A stretch of 64,000 nt of DNA, from assembly GCA_902781045.1 (NCBI GenBank), contig CACZHT010000009.1, forward strand, positions 18,410-82,409. Direction: 5' to 3'. Source of the stretch: an uncultured Bacteroidales bacterium. GTDB taxonomy: Bacteria > Bacteroidota > Bacteroidia > Bacteroidales > Muribaculaceae. Numbering within the stretch: the first letter of the stretch is position 1; each line of letters opens with the position of its first letter. Of the stretch, positions 44,116 through 54,266 are shown piece after piece. The notes beneath the pieces were generated by a model. That model worked only from the letters and a program-made list of their open reading frames with translations, did no database searches and was not told the origin of the DNA. The position numbers and the translations under genes are program-made.

Positions 44116-44147
44116 CAAAATTACACACATTTTTTGTACTGTGCAAA
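44116..44147 (-). promoter_or_regulatory. Promoter for the HU-CCDC81-SPOR gene (nearly leaderless)
   Basis: Minus-strand TTTG (44147-44144), 20 nt, TAATTTTG (44123-44116), only 7 nt before the ATG at 44108-44106. Confidence 0.75.
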
Positions 44148-44182
44148 TTTTTTTTTGCCTTTTTCTGCTAAACCCACCTCAG

Positions 44183-45106
44183 TCAATTCAATAAAGCTTC
44201 CACCAGCTTGCGGTCCAGGCCGTGCTCCACGGCCAGATTGATGTCGCGCTCCATGTCATCGCGTCCGAAACGCAGCTTCGACAGCTTGGCACGCAGCACA
44301 TACAGGTAGGGGTCGCCGGGAGTCATCGACAGGGCACTGCGGATGTCTTCCTCGGCACGGTTGAGCTGCTTCTGTGTCAAGTAGCAGTCGGCACGGTTGG
44401 CCAGCAGTCGGGCGTTGGGACGGGCCTTGATTACCTCGCTCAGCAGTTCTATGGCTTTGTCGTAGTGCCCCAGCTGCTTGTGCATCATGCCCAATCCCTC
44501 GCTGGCCAGGCCGCTGTTGGGTTTGATGCGCTTGATTTGCTCAAACAGTTCTTCGGCGCGCTTGTAGTCTTGCGTCTCCACCGCCAACATACCTAGGCTA
44601 TAGCGCGACTCCACGTCGGTGGGGTCGAGCATGGTCACGCGCTCATAGTCGGCTGTGGCGCGCTCGGTCTCGCCGGCCTCAATCAGTGCGGCGGCACGGT
44701 TCAGCAGTAGTGTTACGGCATTGGGGGTCAGGTCCAGCGCCATCGAGTAGTTTTTGATGGCTTCGTCCAGCCGACCCTGATAGCGTTGCAGTGTGGCCAG
44801 GTTCGACAGCAGCATCGAGTTGGCAGGATGTGTGGGGTTGCTGGCCAGCGCGCGCGTGAAGTACGCCTCGGCCTCGCTCCAGCGCTGCTGGTCAATCATC
44901 GTCTGCGCCGAGTCGAGCATAATATAATAGGTGGAGGTCGTGTCCATGTCAATCTCCACCGGTGTGTAGTGCTGAGGCTTGGCATCGGGTTTCAGTCCTA
45001 GTGGCACCTTAGTGCTCTCCTTGGCCAGCTGGGTGATGACCTGCGCCCTCGCAGCCATCGCTGTCATGGCCACCATGACCATCGTTATGATTCTCATTGA
45101 TTTCAT
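44183..45106 (-). CDS. Tetratricopeptide repeat protein, periplasmic
   Basis: 307 residues with a signal peptide (ITMVMVAMTAMAARA) and about six TPR units between residues 68 and 285 (such as AEAYFTRALASNP, AIKNYSMALDLTP, AEELFEQIKRIKP, AIELLSEVIKARP). TPRs mediate protein interactions; the partner is unknown. The gene is divergent from ruvA. Confidence 0.88.
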   Translation of the reverse strand: MKSMRIITMVMVAMTAMAARAQVITQLAKESTKVPLGLKPDAKPQHYTPVEIDMDTTSTYYIMLDSAQTMIDQQRWSEAEAYFTRALASNPTHPANSMLLSNLATLQRYQGRLDEAIKNYSMALDLTPNAVTLLLNRAAALIEAGETERATADYERVTMLDPTDVESRYSLGMLAVETQDYKRAEELFEQIKRIKPNSGLASEGLGMMHKQLGHYDKAIELLSEVIKARPNARLLANRADCYLTQKQLNRAEEDIRSALSMTPGDPYLYVLRAKLSKLRFGRDDMERDINLAVEHGLDRKLVEALLN

Positions 45107-45175
45107 ACTAGCAATAACGTAAGCATAGTGCTAAAAATTGTTTGACTTGAAATCATCGGTGTGCAAAAAAAATAG

Positions 45176-45183
45176 TACCTTTG
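45176..45183 (+). promoter_or_regulatory. -7 box of the ruvA-sprA promoter
   Basis: TACCTTTG 45 nt before ruvA; TTTG and TTG words lie upstream at 45141-45149 but with long spacing, so the -33 element is unclear. Confidence 0.5.
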
Positions 45184-45227
45184 TCATTTATTTTTGATTC
45201 TTCTAATTCACGATAAAAACAAAGCAA

Positions 45228-45818
45228 ATGTACGACTATATTTCCGGCTCACTGGCCGAACTCAATCCAGCCTTTGCCGTTCTCGACAACCAGGGCATCG
45301 GCTACATGATCAACATCTCGCTCACGACCTACGACCAGCTCAACCGTGGCGACCATCGCCAGGGGAAGCTCTATGTGTATGAGGCCATCCGCGAGGACGC
45401 GCACATGCTCTATGGCTTCGCCACCAAGCGCGAGCGCGACCTGTTCCTGCTTTTGATTAGTGTCAGTGGTGTAGGTGTCAACTCAGCTCGTATGATATTG
45501 GGTGCCGGTCCCACCGAGCAGGTCGAGGGAGCCATTGCCCAGGGCAATGTAGCTCTGCTCAAAGGAGTGAAGGGAATCGGTGCCAAAACAGCACAGCGCA
45601 TCATTGTTGACCTCAAGGATAAAATAAAAGTGGTAGACTCTACGTTAATATCAGTGACAGGCGCAGCCGCCGGCGAGGTCTACGACGAAGCTCTTGCCGC
45701 CCTTGTCATGCTTGGCTTCACACAACAGATGTCCCAAAAGGCCCTGAAGAAGCTCTTTGAGCAACAGCCTGACATCACTGTTGAGCAAGCCATCAAGCAG
45801 GCTCTCAAGATGATGTAG
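45228..45818 (+). CDS. ruvA: Holliday junction branch migration protein RuvA
   Basis: 196 residues. N-terminal OB fold (MYDYISGSLAELNPAFAVL), helix-hairpin-helix pairs (LISVSGVGVNSARMIL and GVKGIGAKTAQRII), and a C-terminal RuvB-binding domain (ALAALVMLGFTQ). It binds Holliday junctions and loads RuvB. Directly upstream of sprA, the usual Bacteroidota order. Confidence 0.97.
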   Translation: MYDYISGSLAELNPAFAVLDNQGIGYMINISLTTYDQLNRGDHRQGKLYVYEAIREDAHMLYGFATKRERDLFLLLISVSGVGVNSARMILGAGPTEQVEGAIAQGNVALLKGVKGIGAKTAQRIIVDLKDKIKVVDSTLISVTGAAAGEVYDEALAALVMLGFTQQMSQKALKKLFEQQPDITVEQAIKQALKMM

Positions 45819-45843
45819 CCTTGAGCCGCCTTGGCTGCTAGTG

Positions 45844-45873
45844 GTTGCACGATGCGAGCAGGCATCATGCAAC
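45844..45873 (+). promoter_or_regulatory. Hairpin in the ruvA-sprA spacer
   Basis: GTTGCA-C-GATGC, loop GAGCAG, GCATC-A-TGCAAC: 11 pairs with one internal C-A mismatch, ending 22 nt before the sprA ATG. It may set the ratio of ruvA to sprA expression. Confidence 0.5.
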
Positions 45874-45895
45874 ATGATTAATGCATTGTAGAGAT

Positions 45896-48800
45896 ATGTT
45901 TGATCGACTGAAAAAAGGCATATTGGTCATTGCCGGGACACTGCTGGGGCTGTGGGCCGGCAACGACACCGCATTAGCCCAGTATGTGACCAGCAAACTG
46001 GCTCCACCTCCACCGCCCCCCACACAACCAGTGCCCACCCCGCAGAGTGGCAACACACGCAACCCACTGGACACGCTCAATGTCCAGTTTAACGTGCATC
46101 CCACAGTGCCCAGCAACTATAGTGACGTTCAGGGCAGCAATGAGTATTCGCTCGACCTGAAGTCGCCCAGCAACATCACCACCGAAGCTGAGTATGACTT
46201 CGAGACGGGTTGCTATGTCATCCACACCCGTCTAGGCGACAACGACATTGTCACCCCGTTCATACTCTCTCCCGACCAGTACAACAACATGTATCTGCGT
46301 CAGTCGATGCAGGAGTACTACCGCAAGAAATACTCAGAGACCGCCGAGGAGAAGGAGAAAAATCCATTCAATTTCCTGGACATGCAGTTTAGCCTCGGCC
46401 CATTGGAGAAAATTTTCGGTCCCGGCGGCGTACAGCTCAAGACCCAAGGATCGGTCAACATCAACATGGGCATAAAGAGCAACAAGACCGACAACCCCGC
46501 CATGTCCGTGCAGTCGCGCCGCAAGACCTACTTTGACTTCGATCAGCAGATTCAAGCCACCGTGCAGGCCTCGGTCGGCGACAAGATGAAGTTCAACATG
46601 ACCTATAACACCAATGCCACGTTCGACTTTGACAACAAGAACCTCAAGCTGGCCTACGACGGCAAAGAAGATGAAATCATCAAGAACATCGAGGCGGGCA
46701 ATGTGAGCATGACCACCGGGTCGTCGCTCATCCGAGGCAGCTCGGCATTGTTTGGTGTCAAGACCAAGCTTCAGTTTGGCAAGCTCACCGCCACAGCCCT
46801 GGTGTCGCAGCAGAACAGCGAGTCGCAGACAGTCAACACCAAGGGTGGGGCGCAGACCACATCGTTCTATATCAGTGCCGACAAGTATGACCAGAACCGC
46901 AACTTCTTTCTGGCCCACTTCTTCCGCGACAACTATGATGAGTGGTGCAAGCGTCTGCCACTGGTGTCAAGTGGTGTGCAGATTACCCGCATCGAGGTGT
47001 GGATTACCAACAAGCGCAGCAACTTTAACGAGGCGCGCAACCTCATGGCCTTCATGGACTTGGGCGAGAACCGACATATAGCCTGTGACCACTGGGTGGG
47101 CGACCGCAGTGCCGACAATCCCAGCAACCAGAGCAACAACATGCTTGACGAGATCAAGCAGAACTACCCCGAAGCTCGGTATATCAGCCAGGTGGCAACT
47201 GTCCTGGAACCGCTGCAAGCCTTCGGATTTGTCGGAGGCCAGGACTACGAGAAGATTGAGAGTGCTCGTCTGCTCAACTCATCAGAATACACTCTTAACT
47301 CCAGTCTGGGCTATATCCAGCTCAAGACCGCCCTCAATGCCGACGAGGCAGTCGCGGTGGCCTATCAGTACACCTATCGCGGACAGACCTACCAGGTGGG
47401 CGAGTTCTCTGGCGACATCACCACCACCGACCAGTCGCTCTATGTCAAGATGCTCAAGGGCACGACCGTGTCGCCACACATGCCCAACTGGGACCTGATG
47501 ATGAAGAACATCTACTCGCTGGGAGCCTACTCTGTTTCCAAGCAGCACTTCAAGCTCAACATCAAGTATCTGAGCGACACCACAGGCACCGAACTCATCT
47601 ATATCCCAGCCGGCAAAATCAACGGCAAGCCTCTGTTGCAGGTGATGAACCTGGACCGGTTGGATGCCAACAACGAGACCAACATTGACGGTCGCTTTGA
47701 CTTTGTCGAGGGCTACACCATCAACAGCAGCAACGGCAAGGTCATCTTCCCTGTCGTTGAGCCATTCGGCTCACACCTGCGCAAGCAGATGGACGATGAC
47801 GCACTGGCCGACAAGTATGTCTACGAGGAGCTTTACGACTCGACCCTGACCGTGGCCCGTCAGTATCAGGACAAGAACAAGTTTGTGCTCGAGGGCGAGT
47901 ATCAAGCATCGTCGGGCAATGTCATCCGCCTCAATGCCATGAATGTACCCCGAGGTTCAGTTCATGTCACAGCCGGTGGTGTCGAGTTGACCGAGAACAG
48001 TGACTACACCGTCGACTATAACATGGGTACAGTCACCATCACTAACCAGAGCATCATCGACGCCGGCACCAACATCAGTGTCTCGCTCGAGAACCAGTCG
48101 ACCTTCAGCATGCAGCGCAAGACCTTGCTCGGACTGGACCTCAACTATCAGTTCAACAAGAACTTCAACATCGGTGGTACAATCATGCACTATGGCGAGA
48201 AGAACATCACCGAGAAGGTGGCCATCGGCGAGGAGCTGGTCAACAACACCATTTGGGGTGTCAACATGAACTATAACACTAAGTTCATGTGGCTGACCAA
48301 CCTGCTCAACAAAATTCCGACCGTCAATGCCACAGCCCCGTCGACCCTGACCTTCAAGGGCGAGTTTGCTCAACTTATTCCCCATCAGGCCAAAACCGGT
48401 TCAAACAAAGGTAGCAGTTATATCGATGACTTCGAGTCAACGCAGAGCGGTATCGACCTGCGTTCGCCTTACTCATGGTTCCTGTCCTCAACACCTAGCA
48501 TGTTTCCTGAGGCATCGTTGAGCAATGACTTGGACTACGGCAAGAACCGTTCCTTGCTGGCCTGGAACTACATTGACCGCCTGTTCACCCAGCGCAACAG
48601 CAGCTTTGTGCCAGGCTACATCAAGAACGACCTGGACCAGCTGTCCTACCCCTACATCCGCGAGGTGCCCTACAGCGAGGTCTTCCCCGGACGCGAGCTC
48701 AACTACGGTGAGGCCTCTACCGTGCAGACCCTCAACCTCTCGTTCTATCCCAAGGAACGCGGCCCCTACAATCTGGATGCCGACAACATCGATAGTGATG

Positions 48801-51800
48801 GCAGCCTGCTCAATCCCGAGCGGCGCTGGGGCGGCATCATGCGCAAACTTGAGAACACCGACTTTGAGCAGTCAAACATCGAATACATCCAATTCTGGCT
48901 CATGGATCCATTCATGGACGAGAACCTGCAGAATCGCGACGGCGGCTACCTGTATTTCAATCTGGGAGAAATCAGCGAGGACATCCTCAAGGATGGACTA
49001 AAGGCCTACGAGAACGGTCTGGGCACCAACGTCGACTCGGCTTACATCCAGAACACCACATGGGGTAAGGTGTCGACACAGACCTCGATGACCTATGCCT
49101 TCGACAATGCTCAAGGCTCTCGCCGAGCCCAGGACGTGGGTCTGAATGGCCTCTCGACCGACGAGGAACGCCTCTTCCCGACCTATCGTGATTATGTCGA
49201 GAAGCTGCGTCAGAAACTCTCGCCCGATGCCATCGCCCGCATGGAAGAAGACCAGTTCTCGCCACTGAACGACCCAGGCGGCGACAACTACCACTTCTTC
49301 CGCGGTTATGACTACGATGAACAGCGCCTCAACATTCTGGAGCGATACAAGCATTACAACGGCACCGAGGGCAACTCGCTCGGAGCCGAGGATGCCAATG
49401 ACGCACTCTACCAGAGCGCACGCAGTGTGCCTGATGTCGAGGACATCAACCAGGACAACACGCTCAACGAGTATGAGCGCTACTTCCAGTATCGCGTGGC
49501 CATCCACCCCGACTCGATGCGCGTGGGCATGAACTACATCATCGACAAGCAGGAGGTCGAGGCCTACACCCGCAATGGACAGAAGCAGCACACCACATGG
49601 TATCAGTTCAGCATCCCCCTGCGGCGCTATGAGAAGAAAGTGGGCAACATCACCGACTTCTCGACCATCCGCTTCATGCGCATGTTCATGACCGGCTTCA
49701 GGGAGACCACCCACCTGCGCTTTGCCACTCTCGAACTCATGCGCGGCGAGTGGCGCAATTATGACTACAACCTCAACATGCGCGGTGACGCTCCTGCCAT
49801 GGGCACGGTCAACGTCAACACGGTCAACATCGAGGAGAACGCTTCGCGCGAGCCCGTCAACTATGTTCTGCCTCCTGGCGTGACCCGCATCGTCGACTCG
49901 GGACACTCACAAATCACCCAACTCAACGAGCAGTCGATGCAAGTTGCTGTCGAGGGCCTGCAGCCAGGCGATGCGCGAGGCATCTATCGCAACACCAGCT
50001 ACGACCTTCGCATCTACCAGCGCTTGCAGATGTTCCTGCATGCCGAGGCCACCGTCGACAACCCCACCAACCTGGCCAACGGCGACGTGTCGGCATTCCT
50101 CCGACTGGGTTCTGACATCAAGAACAACTACTACGAGTATGAGATTCCTCTCGACCTCACCCCTCACGGACGCTACAACACCAACAGTACCGCCGACCGC
50201 TACAAGGTGTGGCCCGAGAACAACATGCTCGACATCGACCTTGACCTGCTGCCCGGTGTCAAGAAGGCACGCAACGCAGCCAAGATGTCGGGCGATCCCA
50301 ATGTGGGCTATGCCATACGCTTCACCCAGCAGGACCCGGACCATCCTAACCACCGTGTCACCGTGCAGGGCAATCCGTCGCTGAGCGACGTGCGCGTGAT
50401 TATGATTGGTGTGCGCAACAACGCCAACTCGACCAAGGACTGCGTCGTGTGGGCCGATGAGCTGCGCGTCACCGACTTTGACAACGAGGGTGGTTGGGCA
50501 GCCAAGGCCAACATGACCTTGGGCATGAGCGACATTGCCACGGTCAATGTGGGTTACCACCGCGAGACGCATGGCTTCGGAGCCGTCAATCAGAGCCTGT
50601 CGCAGCGCCGTCTGGATGACTACAACCAGTATAATATCGCTGTTCAAGGCGATGCCGGCCGATTCCTGCCTGAGAAGGTCAAGCTCAAAGCCCCCATCTA
50701 CTACAGCTACAGCAATGAGAAAACCACGCCCAAATACAATCCTCTGGACCAGGACGTGGTGCTGAAGGACGCTATCGACGCCTGCGAGACCAAGCATCAG
50801 AAGGACTCGATCAACGACTATGCCGTGACCCTGCGCACGGTCAAGAGCTTCAGCATCTCTGGCCTCAAGTTTGACTATAAGTTTGGCAAGAATCCTATGC
50901 CTTGGGACCCTGCCAACTTCACATTCAGCTACTCGAGCAATAAGCAGCACCTCAACGACCCGAACAACGTCTACGAGAACACTAACGACTACCGCGGCAG
51001 CTTCCAGTACAGCTGGACTCCCTATGTCAAGCCGTTCAAGCCCTTTGCCCGGATGGTCAGCGAGAAGAACAAGAACATGAAGTTCTTCCGTGACTACGAG
51101 ATTCGCTGGTTGCCCACCAACATCGCGTTCAACACCAACATGTCGCGATACTACTACGAGCAACAGACGCGCAACGAGACTGGCATCGATGTTGAGCTGC
51201 CAGTGGCAGTGAGCAAGAATTTCCTCTGGGACCGCCAGTTTGCTCTCTCTTGGAGCTTCACCAAGTCGCTGACCATGTCGTTCAACAGTGCCACGACTGC
51301 TCACATTCTGGAGCCGATAGGGCAGGTCAACAAGCGTCTGTTGGCCGATGAGTACACCATCTGGAAAGACTCGGTGTGGCAGAGCATCAAGAACTTGGGC
51401 ACCCCATGGGCCTACAATCAGACGTTCACTGCCAGCTACAAAGCTCCATTCAGTGCCATCCCCATCTTGAGCTTCATTACCGCCAACGCCAGCTACAACG
51501 CCACATACAACTGGGACCGTGGCACTGTGGTCGATGGTGTGTCAAGCGGCAATAAGATCGCCAACCAGTCGTCGTTCAATGTCGATGGTCGCCTGGCCAT
51601 GGAGCAATTCTATAACAAGATTCCTTACCTCAAGGAAGTCAACAAACGCTTCAGCGGCAGCGGCAGTGATGATGGCGGCAAGGAGAAGCGCGGTGCCAAG
51701 CGTGAGCCAGCCAAGCCTAAGCCCAAAAAGTTTAACCGCACCTTCAAGCTCTCGCCCGACACAGCCATTGTCATCAACCACAAGATGAATGTCAAGAACG

Positions 51801-53377
51801 TCAAGGTCACGGCCACCACGACCGACGACAAGCCGTTCCCCATCAAGTTCAAGGTCAAGGATGCCAACAATGTAGAGATTCTGACCCTGGGCGAGGAGAA
51901 CCTCAAGTTCACCGTCACCGAGGTGCAGAAGAAGCATAGCGGATTCTGGTGGGACTTTGGTCAGTATGCTGCAAGGTTCGCCATGAGCATACGCAATGTC
52001 AGTGTCAAGTTCCGTACCACTCGCCAGCTCTCACTACCGCAGTTTGTGCCCGAGATTGGCGACATCTTCGGACAGACCACCCACTACGACATCATGTCGC
52101 CGGGACTGGACTTCGCCTTCGGTCTGGTCGGCGAGGGCTATATTGACCGAGCCAAGCGCCATGGCTGGTTGCTTGGCGACCAGACGCAGACCTCACCGGC
52201 ATTGTTTGGACGCACTCAGGAGTTTAATGCCGAGATTCAGCTCGAGCCCATCCGCGGCCTCAAGATTACACTCACCGGCAACCGCACCGACAACCGCACG
52301 ACACAGCTCCAGTTCATGTACGATGACGCCACAGCCATCTACTCGGGCAGCTACACGCGCACTCACATGGCACTTGCCACAGCCTTGCGCGGTGTGAGTG
52401 ACCGCAACGGCTACAAGAGCGATGCCTTCGACGAGTTTCTGAACAACATCCCCATCGTGGCTCAACGCCTGCAAGACCGCTACACTGGAGTCACCTATCC
52501 CGAGCGGGGTTTCATCGCCGGCAAGGAGTATGCCGGACATGCCTTCGACCCCGAGTTAGGTGGTGTCAACACCATGAGCAGCGATGTGCTCATCCCGGCA
52601 TTCTTGGCTGCCTACTCGGGCAAGAACGCCCGCAAGGTTGACCTCAACCCATTCCCGGGCATCAAGAGCATCTTGCCCAACTGGCGCGTGACCTATGACG
52701 GTCTGATCAAGATTCCGTTCTTCAAGAAGTGGTTCAAGAGCTTCACGCTGACCCACACCTACCAGTGCACCTACCAGGTGGGTCAGTTCAACTCGTTCAC
52801 CGACTGGATAGACATCGGCAATGGGTTGGGATTCACCCAGGACGCACTGTCGGGCAATGCTATCCCGTCATCGCCCTACAACATCTCGTCCATTACTCTG
52901 ACCGAGAAGTTCGCCCCACTGCTGGGATTCAACGCGACGCTCAACAATGGCATGACCATCAACGCCGACTACCGCGACAGCCGTACGCTCACGCTCAACT
53001 CTGCCGCCGGCCAGCTCGTTGAGGCCTATACCAAGGCATTCGTCCTTGGGGTAGGGTACAAGATTGCCAATTTTAACAAGGTGCTCAAAATCAAGGGCAA
53101 GCAGAAGGGCGTGAACAACGACTTGACGATGAATCTGAACGTGCAGTTCAACAACAACACAGCACTCATCCGCAAGATTGACACCAACACAGCCCAGGCC
53201 ACCAGCGGCACCAAGACGTTGAGCATCAATTTCAAGGCCAACTATGTGGTGAGCAAGCGCGTCACCATGGGCGCATATTTCGACCACCAGGTCAACACTC
53301 CGCTCGTGTCTAACACTGCCTATCCCACCACCAACAGCAACTATGGTCTCTCCATCCAGATGAGTCTGGCAAAATAG
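45896..53377 (+). CDS. sprA: T9SS translocon-associated cell surface protein SprA (Sov)
   Basis: 2493 residues from ATG at 45896. N-terminal signal peptide (GILVIAGTLLGLWAG...ALAQ), a proline-rich stretch (LAPPPPPPTQP), then a giant beta-barrel with repeated strand patterns, several TTRQLSLPQF- and TITGNR-like segments and an aromatic C-terminus GLSIQMSLAK. SprA of Flavobacterium is the 36-strand outer-membrane pore of the type IX secretion system. Size and position after ruvA match the family. Other T9SS core genes are not seen in the window except a PorT-like barrel at 32396-33079. Some gut Bacteroidales keep SprA homologs without a full T9SS, so active secretion is not proven. Confidence 0.95.
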   Translation: MFDRLKKGILVIAGTLLGLWAGNDTALAQYVTSKLAPPPPPPTQPVPTPQSGNTRNPLDTLNVQFNVHPTVPSNYSDVQGSNEYSLDLKSPSNITTEAEYDFETGCYVIHTRLGDNDIVTPFILSPDQYNNMYLRQSMQEYYRKKYSETAEEKEKNPFNFLDMQFSLGPLEKIFGPGGVQLKTQGSVNINMGIKSNKTDNPAMSVQSRRKTYFDFDQQIQATVQASVGDKMKFNMTYNTNATFDFDNKNLKLAYDGKEDEIIKNIEAGNVSMTTGSSLIRGSSALFGVKTKLQFGKLTATALVSQQNSESQTVNTKGGAQTTSFYISADKYDQNRNFFLAHFFRDNYDEWCKRLPLVSSGVQITRIEVWITNKRSNFNEARNLMAFMDLGENRHIACDHWVGDRSADNPSNQSNNMLDEIKQNYPEARYISQVATVLEPLQAFGFVGGQDYEKIESARLLNSSEYTLNSSLGYIQLKTALNADEAVAVAYQYTYRGQTYQVGEFSGDITTTDQSLYVKMLKGTTVSPHMPNWDLMMKNIYSLGAYSVSKQHFKLNIKYLSDTTGTELIYIPAGKINGKPLLQVMNLDRLDANNETNIDGRFDFVEGYTINSSNGKVIFPVVEPFGSHLRKQMDDDALADKYVYEELYDSTLTVARQYQDKNKFVLEGEYQASSGNVIRLNAMNVPRGSVHVTAGGVELTENSDYTVDYNMGTVTITNQSIIDAGTNISVSLENQSTFSMQRKTLLGLDLNYQFNKNFNIGGTIMHYGEKNITEKVAIGEELVNNTIWGVNMNYNTKFMWLTNLLNKIPTVNATAPSTLTFKGEFAQLIPHQAKTGSNKGSSYIDDFESTQSGIDLRSPYSWFLSSTPSMFPEASLSNDLDYGKNRSLLAWNYIDRLFTQRNSSFVPGYIKNDLDQLSYPYIREVPYSEVFPGRELNYGEASTVQTLNLSFYPKERGPYNLDADNIDSDGSLLNPERRWGGIMRKLENTDFEQSNIEYIQFWLMDPFMDENLQNRDGGYLYFNLGEISEDILKDGLKAYENGLGTNVDSAYIQNTTWGKVSTQTSMTYAFDNAQGSRRAQDVGLNGLSTDEERLFPTYRDYVEKLRQKLSPDAIARMEEDQFSPLNDPGGDNYHFFRGYDYDEQRLNILERYKHYNGTEGNSLGAEDANDALYQSARSVPDVEDINQDNTLNEYERYFQYRVAIHPDSMRVGMNYIIDKQEVEAYTRNGQKQHTTWYQFSIPLRRYEKKVGNITDFSTIRFMRMFMTGFRETTHLRFATLELMRGEWRNYDYNLNMRGDAPAMGTVNVNTVNIEENASREPVNYVLPPGVTRIVDSGHSQITQLNEQSMQVAVEGLQPGDARGIYRNTSYDLRIYQRLQMFLHAEATVDNPTNLANGDVSAFLRLGSDIKNNYYEYEIPLDLTPHGRYNTNSTADRYKVWPENNMLDIDLDLLPGVKKARNAAKMSGDPNVGYAIRFTQQDPDHPNHRVTVQGNPSLSDVRVIMIGVRNNANSTKDCVVWADELRVTDFDNEGGWAAKANMTLGMSDIATVNVGYHRETHGFGAVNQSLSQRRLDDYNQYNIAVQGDAGRFLPEKVKLKAPIYYSYSNEKTTPKYNPLDQDVVLKDAIDACETKHQKDSINDYAVTLRTVKSFSISGLKFDYKFGKNPMPWDPANFTFSYSSNKQHLNDPNNVYENTNDYRGSFQYSWTPYVKPFKPFARMVSEKNKNMKFFRDYEIRWLPTNIAFNTNMSRYYYEQQTRNETGIDVELPVAVSKNFLWDRQFALSWSFTKSLTMSFNSATTAHILEPIGQVNKRLLADEYTIWKDSVWQSIKNLGTPWAYNQTFTASYKAPFSAIPILSFITANASYNATYNWDRGTVVDGVSSGNKIANQSSFNVDGRLAMEQFYNKIPYLKEVNKRFSGSGSDDGGKEKRGAKREPAKPKPKKFNRTFKLSPDTAIVINHKMNVKNVKVTATTTDDKPFPIKFKVKDANNVEILTLGEENLKFTVTEVQKKHSGFWWDFGQYAARFAMSIRNVSVKFRTTRQLSLPQFVPEIGDIFGQTTHYDIMSPGLDFAFGLVGEGYIDRAKRHGWLLGDQTQTSPALFGRTQEFNAEIQLEPIRGLKITLTGNRTDNRTTQLQFMYDDATAIYSGSYTRTHMALATALRGVSDRNGYKSDAFDEFLNNIPIVAQRLQDRYTGVTYPERGFIAGKEYAGHAFDPELGGVNTMSSDVLIPAFLAAYSGKNARKVDLNPFPGIKSILPNWRVTYDGLIKIPFFKKWFKSFTLTHTYQCTYQVGQFNSFTDWIDIGNGLGFTQDALSGNAIPSSPYNISSITLTEKFAPLLGFNATLNNGMTINADYRDSRTLTLNSAAGQLVEAYTKAFVLGVGYKIANFNKVLKIKGKQKGVNNDLTMNLNVQFNNNTALIRKIDTNTAQATSGTKTLSINFKANYVVSKRVTMGAYFDHQVNTPLVSNTAYPTTNSNYGLSIQMSLAK

Positions 53378-53405
53378 TTAACAGTCTGGTTCGTTCACGC
53401 CAAAA

Positions 53406-54266
53406 TTGAAGATTGTCGAGAAAATAAAGACGTGGGGCAAGCAATATGACCAGTGGGCACAGGTGCGACAGATGCATCCTGTGCTCACCACGGTTCAGCG
53501 TGTTTGCACCAACTGTGAGACCGAGTTTCAAGGCAACTTCTGCCCACAGTGTGGCCTCAAAGCATCGATAGCGAAGCTCAAGGTGAAAAACCTTTTCCAG
53601 AATTTTCTGGACATCTGGGGACTCGGCTCTAGACCCATGTTCCGCACCTTGCGCGAATTATTCACTTGTCCGGGATACATGATTAGTGAATATCTGTCAG
53701 GACATCAACCGCTCTACTTCCCGCCGTTCAAGATGCTTGTGGTCACTACAGTCATCTATCTGCTGGCCGGGTGGGTGCGCGATGTGCCCATTGATGGTCT
53801 CATCCAGATGGACTCGATTCTGGATTCGGTCAATGGTGATGCCTCAGAGCGTGGCACAAAGCTGAGCGTCTATCTGGAGCAAATATTTGATTGGTTCAAC
53901 GACCACCTAGCTATAGGGGTCATCGTGGGTGAGAGCATCAGTGTGTTAGCCACACGCATCGCTTTTCTCAAGGCCGCAATCCAGTGGTCGCTGGTGGAGT
54001 TGTTTTTTGCGCACATCTACCTGAGCGTGCAACACTATATCTTTGCCACGCTGAGTATTCTGCTCTTTGGAGCCGAACTTGATGAGCTGCCAGGATGGGG
54101 AGTGCTGTCGCTGGTCATCATGTTCTATCAGTGGCTCACTTTGGCGCAGCTCTATAACATGGGGTTCTGGCAATCGCTGTTCAGGACCATTCTCAAGAGT
54201 TTTTGTCAGATTGTTATTGCTTTTGCCTTGGTGGCATTGTTGATTCTGATAGTTATGATGATATGA
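53406..54266 (+). CDS. DUF3667 zinc-ribbon membrane protein
   Basis: 286 residues. A zinc-ribbon CTNC..CPQCG (about residues 34-51) is followed by amphipathic FRTLRELFTCPGYMISEYLSG and about four transmembrane segments. This is the DUF3667 pattern. The frame begins with TTG at 53406; the next Met is residue 23, still before the zinc ribbon, so the start is uncertain. Function unknown. It overlaps the next gene by 4 nt. Confidence 0.85.
   Translation: MKIVEKIKTWGKQYDQWAQVRQMHPVLTTVQRVCTNCETEFQGNFCPQCGLKASIAKLKVKNLFQNFLDIWGLGSRPMFRTLRELFTCPGYMISEYLSGHQPLYFPPFKMLVVTTVIYLLAGWVRDVPIDGLIQMDSILDSVNGDASERGTKLSVYLEQIFDWFNDHLAIGVIVGESISVLATRIAFLKAAIQWSLVELFFAHIYLSVQHYIFATLSILLFGAELDELPGWGVLSLVIMFYQWLTLAQLYNMGFWQSLFRTILKSFCQIVIAFALVALLILIVMMI

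Noticed and set aside
49907..51304. A 465-codon open frame antisense to sprA
   Set aside because: It has no start context, signal or domain, and the sense strand is a well-supported SprA. Long antisense frames are expected from its codon bias. The same holds for the 302-codon frame at 48998-49906.
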